In this document: piece by piece, positions 44,523 through 54,363 of the stretch | Position numbering within the stretch: position 1 is the stretch's first letter | Layout of the letters: each line of letters opens with the position of its first letter | Origin: CAWBLP01 sp963789495 | GTDB taxonomy: Bacteria; Pseudomonadota; Alphaproteobacteria; Acetobacterales; Acetobacteraceae | DNA: 64,000 nt | Assembly (NCBI GenBank): GCA_963789495.1 | Contig: CAWBLP010000006.1 | Location: 62,001 to 126,000 of the forward strand | Direction: 5' to 3' | Made by a program: the position numbers and the translations under genes | Notes under the pieces: generated by a model | The model's input: only the letters and a program-made list of their open reading frames with translations | What the model was told of the DNA's origin: nothing | The model's database searches: none

Positions 44523-45079
44523 GCACCCTTCCTGTCATTCGTCGGGCGGTATGACAACCGGCCCGCCCGCAACCCAGCCTCGCGTGCGGCATGGCCGATG
44601 GCGCCGGCATTCATTCAGGAGGCGAGGCCAGGACAGGCTGCGCCGGTCAGGCTGCTCGCGTTCGGCCTGGCAGGGGCGGCCGGCCGTCCATGGGAGAGCG
44701 CCCCTGGTCCGGCGCCAACCGCAGCGAAGCAGGTAGTCTTTCACCACGGAGGAAGCACGAGGACACGGAGCGCCACGGAGTCGGTGACTGCACCATGGCC
44801 GTCGTACAATCGCCCGCTCCGTGGCGCTTCGTGTCCTCGTGCTTCCTCCGTGGTAAGAGCTTTCCCTTTCCTTGCCTTAGCCGCGGCCGCGGCTCGCACC
44901 CAACCCGACCGGTGTTCCCGCGCTGCCGCCCAGTGAGATCGCCCTGCTGTGCACGTTGCGATGCCTCTCCCCGACACGATATAGACCGCATCCGGGCGCG
45001 CCCGCGGGGCGTCTTCCTGTCACGTACAGGTAAAATGCATGTTCGTGCCACCCACCGGGACCGCGGCAAGGCGCACCGG
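44523..45079. other. Gene-free region containing a large inverted repeat
   Basis: 557 bases between divergent genes. Apart from the 39-bp inverted repeat at 44742-44855 no feature is recognised; open frames cross it without similarity. Confidence 0.55.
44742..44855. repeat. 39-bp inverted repeat with 36-base spacer
   Basis: Left arm 44742-44780 (begins CACCACGGAGGAAGCACGAG) and right arm 44817-44855 are complementary at 38 of 39 positions, able to form a very stable hairpin. Similar CCACGGAGG-ACACGGAG words are known as interspersed repeats in many environmental bacteria. The single mismatch suggests recent origin or maintenance. Confidence 0.88.
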
Positions 45080-46145
45080 ATGACCCGCAGCACGCGGCGC
45101 GGCCTGCTGAGCGCGGCGTCCGGCGCGCTGCTGGCGATGCCGTCGCTGCGTCGGGCCGGCGCCCTGCGGCGCAGCATCAGCATCGCCGGTTATGGGGCTG
45201 CGTTCCAGGACGTCTACCAGCGCGCGGTGCTGGAGCCGTTTCGCCGCCTGCATCCCGACCTCAATCCGATGCTGTATCCGACCGTCGGCGCGCGGCAGAC
45301 GCTGACCATGCTGCGCATGCAGCGCGGCTTCCCGCAGATCGACGTCGCCATGCTGGACGCGGCGTCGGCGAGCATTGCCACCGCGGAGAACCTGCTGCAG
45401 CCGTTGGATGCGGCCTCGCTGCCGATCGCTGCGGAGCTGGCGCCGGACGTGTTCCGGACGGGTATCGCCGGGCCGGCAGTGATGCGGGAACTCGCTGGCG
45501 TTGCTGTTCGCGCCGCAGCGGGTGCAGCCGGCGCCGAACTCCTGGCGGGTGCTGTGGGAGAAGGCGCTGGCCGGACAGGTGGCCATCAATGCGGCACCGG
45601 ATCCGATCGGCATTGCCTTCACCGTCATCGCCGACGCACTATTCGGCGGACGCGACTACCTGAAATCATTCGACGCGGGGATCACGGCCATCAGTACGCT
45701 GGCTCCCCGGGTCGCCAGTTGGAGCCCGTTCCCCGACGTCTATACCGCCATCATCAACGGGAGTGTCGCGCTGGGGGTCGGCTGGAACGGCCGGGGCCGG
45801 CTGCGCGCCGCGGAGTTGGAGGGCCGTCTGGCGGTGGCGATCCCGGTCGAGGGGACGGTGACGCAGAACATCATCCTGGGCCTGGTGAAGGGATCCCGCG
45901 ATGCCGAGGCGGCGCGCAGCTTCGTCAGCTATGCGCTGGGCGCCGAGGCACAGCAGGCAGTGGCCGAACGCCTGTCCTACGCACCGGTGAACACCAGCGT
46001 CCGGCTTTCCCCGGCCGCCTTGGCGCGCGTCGGTGCCTCGCCCGAGCAGAAGGAGCGCGCGTCGGAGCTGGACTGGCCCGCGCTGGACAAGCTGCGTGAC
46101 GCCATCACCGAGCAGTGGCGCAGGCGGATCATCACGCACCGCTGA
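45080..46145 (+). pseudogene. Extracellular solute-binding protein with one frameshift
   Basis: Periplasmic binding protein of the spermidine/putrescine or iron type (family 1). Leader with twin arginines (TRSTRRGLLSAASGALLAM), then SISIAGYGAAFQDVYQRAVLEPF and the VAMLDAASASIATAENLLQPL hinge. One extra C at about 45491 (after GAA) changes frame; corrected, it continues SLALLFAPQRVQPAP, INAAPDPIGIAFTVIA and AIPVEGTVTQNIILGLVKGS to the end. About 354 residues. No permease or ATPase gene is adjacent; the antiporter gene starts within the stop codon (TGATG). Confidence 0.82.
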
Positions 46146-47911
46146 TGCTGCCAACCCTCGTCGCCCTGCTCGCCGCTGCCACGCTGGCCGTGCCGCTGAC
46201 CCGTCGGGCGGGATTTGGCAGCGTCCTCGGCTATCTGCTGGCCGGGCTCGCCATCGGGCCGAACGGGCTGCGCCTGGTCACCGATGTCGAGGAGATCGCC
46301 GGCATCGCCGAACTGGGCGTGGTGATGCTGCTGTTCCTGATCGGCCTGGAGTTACGGCCGCAACGCCTGTGGGTAATGCGGCGCGCGGTGTTCGGGCTGG
46401 GCGCCGGGCATCTGCTGGTGTGTGCCGCGGCGCTGGCCGGCCTGGCGCATCTGGCCGGCGTCGATTGGGCCGGCGCCGCGGTGCTGGGCGTCGGCCTGGC
46501 GATGTCCTCCACCGCCATCGTGCTGCCGATGCTGGCGGAGCGGGACCTGCTGTCGGCCCGCGCCGGGCGCGACGGGTTCGCCGTTCTGCTGTTCCAGGAC
46601 CTGGCCTTCATCCCGCTGGTGGCGCTGGTGCCGCTGCTGGCGCAGCGCAGCATCCCGGACCACGTGCCCTGGCACGACGTGGTGCGCGCCATCCTCGCCG
46701 TCGCGGTGATCCTGCTGGGCGGGCGCTTCCTGCTGCCGCGGCTGTTCCGTGCGATCGGCGGTGCGCGGACGCCGGAGGTGTTCACCGCCACCGCCCTGCT
46801 GGTGGTCACCGGCACCGCACTGATCGCCTCGCAGGCCGGGCTGTCGATGTCCCTCGGCGCCTTCATCGCCGGCATGCTGCTGTCGAACTCGGAATACCGG
46901 CATGAGCTGCAGGCCGATATCGAGCCGTTCGAGGGGCTGCTGCTGGGGTTCTTCTTCATCTCGGTCGGCATGTCCGCGGATCTGCGCCTGGCCGCGGCGC
47001 ATCCCGGCGGGCTGGCGGCCGCGACCGCTGCGCTGCTGGCGATCAAGGCGGTGATCGGCGGCGTGCTGGGCCGGATCGGCGGCCAGGACCGGCCGAACGC
47101 GTTGCGTTTCGCCCTGGCCCTGCCGCAGGCCAGCGAGTTCAGCTTCGTGCTGTTCGCCGCCGCCGTGGCGGCCGGTGCGCTGGGTGAGCAAGCCGCCGCC
47201 TTCGCCACCGTGCTGTGCGCCGCATCCATGCTGGCGACCCCGATCCTGTTCGCGGGGTCGGAGACCTTCCTGCTGCCGCGCCTGACGCGCGGCCGGCCCG
47301 CGCCCACCTATGACACCATCCAGGACGACGGCACGCCGGTGATCATCGCCGGGTTCGGCCGGATGGGTCAGATCGTCGGGCGTGTGCTGCGGATGCATGG
47401 CATCCCGTTCACCGCTCTGGAACGCGACCAGGGGCAGGTCGACGTGGTGCGCCGGTTCGGCAACAAGGTGTATTTTGGCGACCCGACACGGGCGGATGTG
47501 TTGCGCGCCGCAGGGGCGGAGCACGCCAGGCTGCTGGTCGTGGTACTGGACGAAATTCAGGACGTGCTGCGCACCGTGGAGGTCGCCAGGCGGAATTTTC
47601 CCGAGCTGAAGATCCTGGCGCGGGCGCGCAATCGCCAGCACGCCTATCTGCTGATGGATCGCAGCGTGGACGGGCTGGTGCGCGACACCTTCCACTCCAG
47701 CCTGAAAATGGCGGAGATGGCGCTGACCTCGGTCGGGATCGAGGCGGCGGCGGCGGAGCGGGCGGTGGCGCTGTTCCGCGAGCACGACGAACGGGTGCTG
47801 CGCGAGACGCACGCGATCTACCGCGACGAGGCGCAGCTGATCCAGAGCACGCAACAATCCGCGGCGGAATTGGCGAGTCTGTTCGAGGCGGATCGCGAGG
47901 AGCGCGAGTAG
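46145..47911 (+). CDS. CPA2-type monovalent cation:proton antiporter (KefB/KefC-like)
   Basis: 588 residues. Residues 1-385 form the 12-13 helix Na/H exchanger domain (LGYLLAGLAIGPNGLRL, LGVVMLLFLIGLELRP, GLAMSSTAIVLPML, LLFQDLAFIPLVAL, HELQADIEPFEGLLLGFFFISVGM). Residues 395-510 are an RCK/TrkA-N domain: VIIAGFGRMGQIVGRVL (nucleotide-binding) and VYFGDPTRADVLRAAG. The tail is a charged coiled coil (QQSAAELASLFEADREERE). Kef relatives export potassium in response to glutathione adducts; a KefF/KefG partner is absent. Translationally coupled to the upstream binding-protein gene by a one-base overlap, probably without functional link. Confidence 0.9.
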   Translation: MLPTLVALLAAATLAVPLTRRAGFGSVLGYLLAGLAIGPNGLRLVTDVEEIAGIAELGVVMLLFLIGLELRPQRLWVMRRAVFGLGAGHLLVCAAALAGLAHLAGVDWAGAAVLGVGLAMSSTAIVLPMLAERDLLSARAGRDGFAVLLFQDLAFIPLVALVPLLAQRSIPDHVPWHDVVRAILAVAVILLGGRFLLPRLFRAIGGARTPEVFTATALLVVTGTALIASQAGLSMSLGAFIAGMLLSNSEYRHELQADIEPFEGLLLGFFFISVGMSADLRLAAAHPGGLAAATAALLAIKAVIGGVLGRIGGQDRPNALRFALALPQASEFSFVLFAAAVAAGALGEQAAAFATVLCAASMLATPILFAGSETFLLPRLTRGRPAPTYDTIQDDGTPVIIAGFGRMGQIVGRVLRMHGIPFTALERDQGQVDVVRRFGNKVYFGDPTRADVLRAAGAEHARLLVVVLDEIQDVLRTVEVARRNFPELKILARARNRQHAYLLMDRSVDGLVRDTFHSSLKMAEMALTSVGIEAAAAERAVALFREHDERVLRETHAIYRDEAQLIQSTQQSAAELASLFEADREERE

Positions 47912-47956
47912 GACCAGGCGCCGATGCGCGCGATGGGTGATCGCGCCCGGTTTACC

Positions 47957-48062
47957 TCATGGTCGGGCCTGACCCGGCCATCTGCCCCGCAACGATCGGG
48001 TCGTGCAGAACGAGCTGCATGGGCTTCCGAGGATGGCCGGGTCCGGCTCGGCCATGATGGGA
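47957..48062 (+). repeat. Palindromic repeat family B, copy B4
   Basis: TCATGGTCGGGCCTGACCCG ... GGCCGGGTCCGGCTCGGCCA, arms partly complementary; degenerate relative to B1. Lies between the antiporter and the small membrane protein. Confidence 0.72.
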
Positions 48063-48178
48063 CGCATGCAGAGGCCGTCGGCATAAGCCCAGCCATCGGC
48101 TCAATCGTTGCCGGGGTTTCACGATGCGTGGCGAGTGCCAGGCTTGATCCGTCGTCGAAGGCACGCCACCTGACGGGC

Positions 48179-48454
48179 ATGAATGACCGCCCTCCGCCTG
48201 ATATCGACATGTTGCCGGACGGCTCGTTCCGCCAACCGTCGCGACCGCCGATCCTGACCCGGATTTTCATCTGGGCGGCCGTGCTCGCGGTGATCGCGGG
48301 AGGACTGGCCGCCGCGGCGTTCGCGCTATGGATCGCGCTGATCCTGCTGCCGGTTGCGCTGATCGCGGGGCTGATCGCCTGGCTGGCGTTCCGGTTCCAG
48401 ATCTGGCGCGCGCAGGGCTCAGTCGGCCGCCAGCGCAACGTCTGGCGCCGCTAG
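48179..48454 (+). CDS. Small membrane protein of unknown function
   Basis: 91 residues: a hydrophilic N terminus (MNDRPPPDIDMLPDGSFRQP) and two consecutive hydrophobic segments at about 28-72 separated by a single hydrophilic turn, then a basic tail (GSVGRQRNVWRR). No family recognised. Its last 36 bases overlap the 3' end of the convergent oxidoreductase gene. Start ATG 48179 chosen because the next in-frame start would cut into the first helix. Confidence 0.55.
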   Translation: MNDRPPPDIDMLPDGSFRQPSRPPILTRIFIWAAVLAVIAGGLAAAAFALWIALILLPVALIAGLIAWLAFRFQIWRAQGSVGRQRNVWRR

Positions 48455-49453
48455 CCCGAATTCCTTCGCCAGCAGCGTGTAGGACCGACGCCGCGCCTCC
48501 GGATCGTGCAGTGTGGTCAGCACGGCGATCTCCGCCACGTCATGCGCGGCGCCGAGTGCGCGCAGCTTGTCCCCCACGACGTCCGGGGTGCCGTAGAGCG
48601 CGCGTTCCCGCAGCCGGTCGATGCGCAGCCGCTCGCCCTCCGTGTAGCTGTGGGCTGCGGCCTCCTCGGGTGACGGCAGGGCGGTGAACACGCCGCGATC
48701 GCGGCCCAGCCGCCACATTTCGCGCGAGGTGAACAGCCGCGCCGCCTCCGCCTGGGTCGGCGCGGTCATCGCCCAGACGCAGATCGCGGTGTGCGGGGCG
48801 GGGTGGCGTGCGCTGGGGCGATAGCCCTCGCGATAGATCGCCATCGCCTGGTCGACGCCGCGTCCGTCGGTGATGAAATGGGCGAAGCAGAACGGCAGGC
48901 CAAAATACGCCGCCACTTGCGCTCCGTAATCGGAACTGCCGAGGATCCACATTTCCGGCAGCGTGGGCCCGCGCGGCTGCGCCATGATGTCGCGGAACGG
49001 ATGGCCTTCCACCAGCGGTTCGCCGGCCAGCCAGGCCAGCAGGTCGCGCACCTGTGCCGGAAAATGCTCCGCGGCGGAATCGGCCAGCGGGTTCAGTGCG
49101 AAGGCGGTTCGCCCGTCGGAGCCGGGCGCGCGGCCGAGCCCCAGATCGATCCGCCCGGGGGCGATCGCGTCCAGGACGCGGAACTGCTCCGCCACCTTCA
49201 GCGACGAATAATGCGGCAGCATCACCCCGGCGGAGCCGACGCGGATGCGCGAGGTGGTGGCGGCAATCGCGCTGATCAGGATCTCCGGCGCGGTGCCGGC
49301 CTGGCTTTCCGAGTTGTGGTGTTCGGCGCACCAGTAGCGGTGATAGCCGAGCGCCTCGCAATGCTTCGCCAGCGCGAGGCTTTCGCGAATCGAGGTATCC
49401 GGTGAGCGGCCGGTCACCACGGTCGATTGGTCGAGGACGGAGAGTTGAATCAT
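48419..49453 (-). CDS. LLM-class flavin-dependent oxidoreductase (YhbW-like)
   Basis: 344 residues. LSVLDQSTVV, GYHRYWCAEHHNSESQAGTAPE and IRVGSAGVMLPHYSSLKVAEQFR, then ALAPGRIDLGLGRAPGSD, are diagnostic for the MsnO8/YhbW luciferase-like subgroup, which uses FMN; physiological substrate unknown. Full length. Not close to the LLM enzyme at 12398. Upstream 172 bases lead to the DapA-like gene's stop. Confidence 0.89.
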   Translation of the reverse strand: MIQLSVLDQSTVVTGRSPDTSIRESLALAKHCEALGYHRYWCAEHHNSESQAGTAPEILISAIAATTSRIRVGSAGVMLPHYSSLKVAEQFRVLDAIAPGRIDLGLGRAPGSDGRTAFALNPLADSAAEHFPAQVRDLLAWLAGEPLVEGHPFRDIMAQPRGPTLPEMWILGSSDYGAQVAAYFGLPFCFAHFITDGRGVDQAMAIYREGYRPSARHPAPHTAICVWAMTAPTQAEAARLFTSREMWRLGRDRGVFTALPSPEEAAAHSYTEGERLRIDRLRERALYGTPDVVGDKLRALGAAHDVAEIAVLTTLHDPEARRRSYTLLAKEFGLAAPDVALAAD

Positions 49454-49625
49454 TCCGTGTCTCCCGGGCAGGAGCCTCAGAGTATGGGAGGTCCTGACCC
49501 TGAGACCAGGGGGGAGACCAGGAGCCGGGTCCTGCCGCCTTTAAGTGGGGCGCAGGGACAGGGCGCAGGGACACCGGCGCCCGGTCGCGCCGCGGCCGGT
49601 GGCCAGCGGCGGTCCAGTCGGCGGC

Positions 49626-50516
49626 TCAGCCGGTGGCCAGCGGCCCGAACTGCGCGGCGAAGCGGTCCACCAGCGACAGGCCGAAGGCCGTGGGCCGCAG
49701 CGCCGGGGCGCGGTCATGCACCACCAGTCCGGCGCGGGCGGCGAACAGGCGCTTGCCGTAGCACAGCATCGCCTCGATCGACTGCATCACGAACACGATC
49801 GCCGGCAGGATTTCGGCATAGCCCGCATCGGCGGCGATTTCGTTCCCGGCGCGGAACTGCTGATAGATCGCGACCGCGCGGTCCACCAGCTCCGGCGCCA
49901 GGATCAGTCCCGCGCAGCCAGCACGCAGCGTGTCGGTCAGCTCCAGCCCGCCGCGGCCGTTGAAAACCGGCACCCGGCCCGCGGTGACATCCAGCACGGT
50001 GCGGATTTCCACCGCCGGCCCCTCGCCCTTCAGCAGGCACACATTCGGATGCTGTGTCGTCAGCGCCGAAAATTCCTCCGCGGTGAGGCCGCGGCCCATA
50101 TAGGCGGGCGCATTCTGGATCGCGACCGGCAGGGTGGCGGCATCCGCCACGCGGCCGAAGAAGCGGGTGTATTCCGACGGCGCGAAGCTGCCGACCATCG
50201 GCGGCTGCAGGATGACCCAGTCGGCCCCGGCCGCCTCCGCGGCGCGCACCTGCGACACCTGTTCGGCCACCGACGCGCCGTAGATGGTGAAGGCCAGCGG
50301 CACCCGGCCCGCGACATCCTCGGCGACCCAATCCATCACGGTGCGGCGTTCGGCCTCGGTCAGCTTGGCCACTTCGGTCGCGAGTTCCAGCGCCGCCATG
50401 CCGTGCACACCGGCCGCCAGGCACAGCGCGGTCTGCCGCCGCATCGCCTCCCTATCCAGCCGTTCCTGCTGATCGAACAGGGCGTAGGCGATGGCGTGAA
50501 TGCCATGCAGCTGCAT
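49626..50516 (-). CDS. Dihydrodipicolinate synthase (DapA) family aldolase
   Basis: 296 residues from ATG 50516 (MQLHGIHAIAYALFDQ). TIM-barrel class I aldolase: GVHGMAALELATEVAKLTEAER in place of the classical G-TGE motif, Tyr in NAPAYMGRGL, Schiff-base Lys in VCLLKGEGP. The substitution of the GTTGE phosphate-free carboxylate site suggests a substrate other than pyruvate plus aspartate semialdehyde. The frame is open 114 codons further upstream without similarity. Divergent from pqiA, with 102 bases between starts. Confidence 0.85.
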   Translation of the reverse strand: MQLHGIHAIAYALFDQQERLDREAMRRQTALCLAAGVHGMAALELATEVAKLTEAERRTVMDWVAEDVAGRVPLAFTIYGASVAEQVSQVRAAEAAGADWVILQPPMVGSFAPSEYTRFFGRVADAATLPVAIQNAPAYMGRGLTAEEFSALTTQHPNVCLLKGEGPAVEIRTVLDVTAGRVPVFNGRGGLELTDTLRAGCAGLILAPELVDRAVAIYQQFRAGNEIAADAGYAEILPAIVFVMQSIEAMLCYGKRLFAARAGLVVHDRAPALRPTAFGLSLVDRFAAQFGPLATG

Positions 50517-50618
50517 CGGTGGGTCCTCCCGGGCGCGTTCCGCCGCAAGAGTTGAAAGATCGTGACGCCGCGGGCAAGCGGCGGGCCGAACCGGGCCGGG
50601 ACTGGGGGCGTTCGTGGC

Positions 50619-51846
50619 ATGAGCAAATCCATGCCTGCCGTGAATTGGATGCCGATGGTCGCTGCCTGCCCGGACTGCGGAGCCGTCCAGGACGTTCCGG
50701 TGCTGCGCGGGCGCGGCACGGCGCAGTGCTACCGCTGCGCCTGCACGCTGGAACGGGCGACTGGGCGCAGTCTGGATTCCGCGCTGGCGCTGTCGGTGGC
50801 GACCCTGTTCCTGTTGTTCCCGGCCAATCTGCAAACGCTGATGACCGTGACCCTGCAAGGGATTGAACGCGAATCGCGCCTCGGCTCCGGCGTGATGGGA
50901 CTGTGGCAGGAAGGCTGGCCGTTGCTCGCGCTGGTGGTGGGATTGCAGGGCATCATCCTGCCGTTCCTGCGCTTCGGCCTACTGACCGCAGCGCTCGGCG
51001 CGATCCTGTACCGGGCGCAGCGGAGCATGGACCGGTGCGGCGTTCCGCTGGGCCGAACGGCTGGATCTGTGGGCGATGCCGGATGTGTTCCTGATCGGAG
51101 CGGCGATCGGTTACTCCCGGGTCGCGGCGCATCTGTCGGTCAGCATCGGGCTGGGCGGATGGTGCCTGATGGCGGCGGCGGCGCTGTCCATGGTGACGCG
51201 GGCCACGCTGGATCGACGCGCGATCTGGCAGATGATCCAGCAGCCCGAGGCGACACCGGACGGGCCGGTGCTTGCCTGCACATCCTGCCACCTCGTAGTG
51301 CCCGCGCGACTGCAAGGTGCGCCCTGTCCGCGCTGCCAGGCCAGGCTGCACCGGCGCCGGCCATTCTCGCTGATGCGCACCAGCGCGCTGATCGCCGCCG
51401 GGTATCTGCTGTATCCGGTGGCGAATTATTTCCCGATGAGCGTGAACGTGCAGTTCACCGAGGTGCACACTCACACCATTGCCCGTGGCGTGGAGGAATT
51501 GCTGGCGGCGGGGCTGTGGCCGTTGGCCTGCATCATCTTCATCACCAGCATTGCCATTCCGCTGCTGAAGCTGGTGGGCCTGACCTGGCTGGTCTGGTCG
51601 GTCCGCCGCGGCTCCGACCGCCGCCTGCTGGGCAAAACCCGGCTGTATCGCACCATCGACGAAATCGGCCGCTGGTCCAATATCGACGTCTTCACCATCG
51701 CGATCTTCGTGCCGCTGATGCAGTTCGGCTCCTTCGTGTCGGTGCGTGCGGCGTTGGGCGCGCCGGCGTTTCTCGCCGTGGTGGTGCTGACCATGCTGGC
51801 GGTGCGCTGCTTCGATCCGCGCCTGATGTGGGACCAGGCGGCATGA
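50619..51846 (+). pseudogene. pqiA: Paraquat-inducible protein A with one frameshift
   Basis: Inner-membrane component of the Pqi lipid-transport system. Two homologous halves, each with a zinc-ribbon (CPDCGAVQDVPVLRGRGTA-QCYRC and CTSCHLVVPARLQGAPCPRC) followed by four helices (SVATLFLLFPANLQTLM; LLYPVANYFPMSVNV). One extra G at about 51039 (after TGC) shifts the frame between the halves: first half in frame from ATG 50619, second half AFRWAERLDLWAMPDVFLIG onward. Corrected length about 408 residues, normal for PqiA. Its stop overlaps the pqiB start (ATGA). Confidence 0.86.
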
Positions 51847-53522
51847 GCGGATCGCAGCATCCGGAACCGCGCCAGGCGGTCGAGCGGCATAGTCGCTGGC
51901 CGGGTTGGATCTGGTCGGTGCCGATCGCCGCGGTGGCGATCGTCGCGTATCTCGCCTTCCAGCAGTTCACCCAGCAGGGACCGTCGGTGACCGTCACCTT
52001 TCCAACCGCGGGCGGTATCCAATCCGGTCAGACCAAGGTGCAGTACGAAGGGATCGATGTCGGCCAGGTCGAGAAGGTCAGCTTCCAGAAAGACCTGAAG
52101 CATGTCGAAGCGGTGCTGCGGCTGGACCGGGATATGAGCGGTCATCTCGGCCCTGGCACGCGGTTCTGGATCGCCGGACATCCCAGCATCACCGACCTGG
52201 CATCGATCAAGTCGGTGATCACCGGTCCGCATATCGGCATCGAGCCGCATCCGGGTGACACACAGGATCATTACGACGGGCTGGCGCGGCGTCCGGTCAC
52301 CGCGAACGACACCAAGGGGACGCATTATGTGCTGCAGGCGGACCGCCTGGGCACGGTGTCGCGCGGATCGCCGATCAATTACCGCGACATGCAGGTCGGC
52401 GAGGTGGAGGGCACGCAGCTCGCGCCGGACCGGTCGCAGTTCCGTATCGATATTTTCGTCGAAGCCCCGTACGACGCGATGATCCGGACCGGCACGTATT
52501 TCTGGGATTCGGGCGCGGTGCAGCTGTCGATGGCGAGCGGCGGACCGCGGATGGCGTTCCAGTCGGTGCCGGCGTTGTTCCAGGGTTCCATCAGCCTCGA
52601 TACGCCGGACGGAACGGCGGCGGGAAAGGCGGCACAGCCCGACAGCAGGTTTCGGCTGTATGATACCAAGGACAGGGCCGAACACGCGCCGAGGCAGGAC
52701 AGCGTGCGTTACCGCGTGGTGTTCCACACCACGGATGCCGGGGGTCTGCGGGATGGCGCGCCGGTGATGTTGCAGGACAAGCAGATCGGCAGCGTCCTCG
52801 ACACTCGCCTGCAATACGATCCGCAACAGGATCGGCTGGACGATGTCGTGACGCTGGTGATCGACCCGTGGCGGATTGCCCTGGCTGGCGACACGAAATG
52901 GGCGGACAATCCGCGTCCGCAACTGGACGCAATGCTGCGCCAGTTGATCCAACAGGGTCTGCGCGCGCGCCTGGGCAGCACCATCCCAATAGTCGGCGGC
53001 AAGACCGTGCAACTGGCCTTCGTATCGGGGCCGGAGCCGGCGGAGCTTGGCGCCGGCGATCCGCCTGAGCTGCCGACCGGGCCCGAATCCGGCATCTCCG
53101 GCGTGTTGGCAGCTGTGAATGGCGTGGCGGCGAAGCTCAACGCCGTACCGCTGGATCAGATTGCCCACGATGTGCACCAGGTCACGCAGCGCCTGGCCGC
53201 GCTCAGCCAATCGCCGGAACTGCAGAAGAGTCTGCAGGATCTGGAGCAGTCGATTGCCAATCTCCAGCAGGTGACCAGCTCGGCCAGGCATGAGGTCGGT
53301 CCGACGCTGGAGGCGCTGCATCGCACCGCGCGTGACGCACAGACCACCGTTGCCGATGCACGCAAGCTGATCAGCAACAATCAGTACGCCCGCAGTGCGC
53401 CGGGCACCGCAAGTGTTGGAGAGACCTTGTACGAACTGAGTCGCGCCGCGCGCAGCCTGCGCGAGCTGGCGGATTATCTGGATCGTCATCCCGCGGCGTT
53501 GCTGCACGGCAGGGGAGGGTAA
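51843..53522 (+). CDS. pqiB: PqiB, MCE/MlaD-domain lipid transport protein
   Basis: 559 residues. One N-terminal transmembrane helix (WIWSVPIAAVAIVAYLAF), then three MCE domains (starting near PSVTVTFPTAGGIQSGQTKVQYEGIDVGQV, GTHYVLQADRLGTVSRGSPINYRDMQVGEV and RYRVVFHTTDAGGLRDGAPVMLQDKQIGSV), and a long helical C terminus predicted to form the hexameric needle spanning the periplasm. Characterised PqiB bridges inner and outer membrane for lipid trafficking with PqiA and PqiC, both adjacent. Intact frame. Confidence 0.93.
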   Translation: MSGSQHPEPRQAVERHSRWPGWIWSVPIAAVAIVAYLAFQQFTQQGPSVTVTFPTAGGIQSGQTKVQYEGIDVGQVEKVSFQKDLKHVEAVLRLDRDMSGHLGPGTRFWIAGHPSITDLASIKSVITGPHIGIEPHPGDTQDHYDGLARRPVTANDTKGTHYVLQADRLGTVSRGSPINYRDMQVGEVEGTQLAPDRSQFRIDIFVEAPYDAMIRTGTYFWDSGAVQLSMASGGPRMAFQSVPALFQGSISLDTPDGTAAGKAAQPDSRFRLYDTKDRAEHAPRQDSVRYRVVFHTTDAGGLRDGAPVMLQDKQIGSVLDTRLQYDPQQDRLDDVVTLVIDPWRIALAGDTKWADNPRPQLDAMLRQLIQQGLRARLGSTIPIVGGKTVQLAFVSGPEPAELGAGDPPELPTGPESGISGVLAAVNGVAAKLNAVPLDQIAHDVHQVTQRLAALSQSPELQKSLQDLEQSIANLQQVTSSARHEVGPTLEALHRTARDAQTTVADARKLISNNQYARSAPGTASVGETLYELSRAARSLRELADYLDRHPAALLHGRGG

Positions 53523-53524
53523 GC

Positions 53525-54100
53525 ATGTCGCGCAAACTGGCGGTGGTGTCGATGCTGCTGCTGCTTTCAGCGTGCGGAGGCGGCCCGCCGACGCATTTCT
53601 TCACCCTGAACCCGGCAGCGACATCCGGTTCGGTGCCCGCCGGGACGTTCAAGGCCGCGCCGATCCAGGTGCGCGACGTGCAGCTTCCGGGCGCGCTCGA
53701 TCGGCTGCCGATGGTGGTCGATGGACCGGGCAGCCAGGTGCAGGTGCTGGGGGAGGATCGCTGGGTGGCGCCGCTGGACGAACTGATGCGCCGTGCCCTG
53801 TCGCAGGACCTGAAGGATCGGCTGGGCGAGTCTGCGGTGGTCGATCCCGGCGCGCAACCACCGTCGGGCAAGGCGCAGGCGCTGGTGCTGAATGTGCAGC
53901 GTTTCGGTGCCGACTCGACGGGACGGGTCACGCTCGACACGGACTGGACGGTGGCGCGCGGCACGCCGCCGAAACCGGCGATTAGCCGCCACGCAAAGCT
54001 GCAGGTCGATGCGGGAAGCGCACAGCCCGATGCGGTGGCACAGGCGATGAGCCAGGCGCTGGGGCAACTCGCGGACCAGATCGCGACGGCGCTGCGCTGA
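53525..54100 (+). CDS. pqiC: PqiC, ABC-type transport auxiliary lipoprotein
   Basis: 191 residues. Signal peptide with lipobox LSAC (LLLLSACGGGPP), then the DUF330/LptM-like fold starting FFTLNP with VRDVQLPGALDRLPMVV and the MRRALSQDLKDRLG helix. Outer-membrane partner that receives the PqiB needle. Two bases separate it from the pqiB stop; end of the operon. Confidence 0.88.
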   Translation: MSRKLAVVSMLLLLSACGGGPPTHFFTLNPAATSGSVPAGTFKAAPIQVRDVQLPGALDRLPMVVDGPGSQVQVLGEDRWVAPLDELMRRALSQDLKDRLGESAVVDPGAQPPSGKAQALVLNVQRFGADSTGRVTLDTDWTVARGTPPKPAISRHAKLQVDAGSAQPDAVAQAMSQALGQLADQIATALR

Positions 54101-54363
54101 GCCGCCCTCGCACGACACCGCCGAGCTGTGCGCTGCTGCCGTGCCGGGGCGAAGCCGGCGGATAACCTGTAGCAGCCTGCTGCCAGCATCCGCGGGTGCG
54201 CCGCGCCGACGCCGGTTCCGGCATCGGATCTGCCGCAGAAGGCAACGAAACGATCGGCTCGTCGTCCCCCGCTGCGTCGTGGCCGCCGAATACCTCCCGC
54301 CCGGCCATTGGCGTTCGGACCATCCCGTTCTATGCTGTTCCGCAAGAAATCCAGGGGGAAACA

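Noticed and set aside
45014..45032. SOS/LexA-type operator (CTGT...ACAG dyad) before the solute-binding protein
   Set aside because: The spacing between half sites is five bases, not eight, and no SOS gene is nearby.
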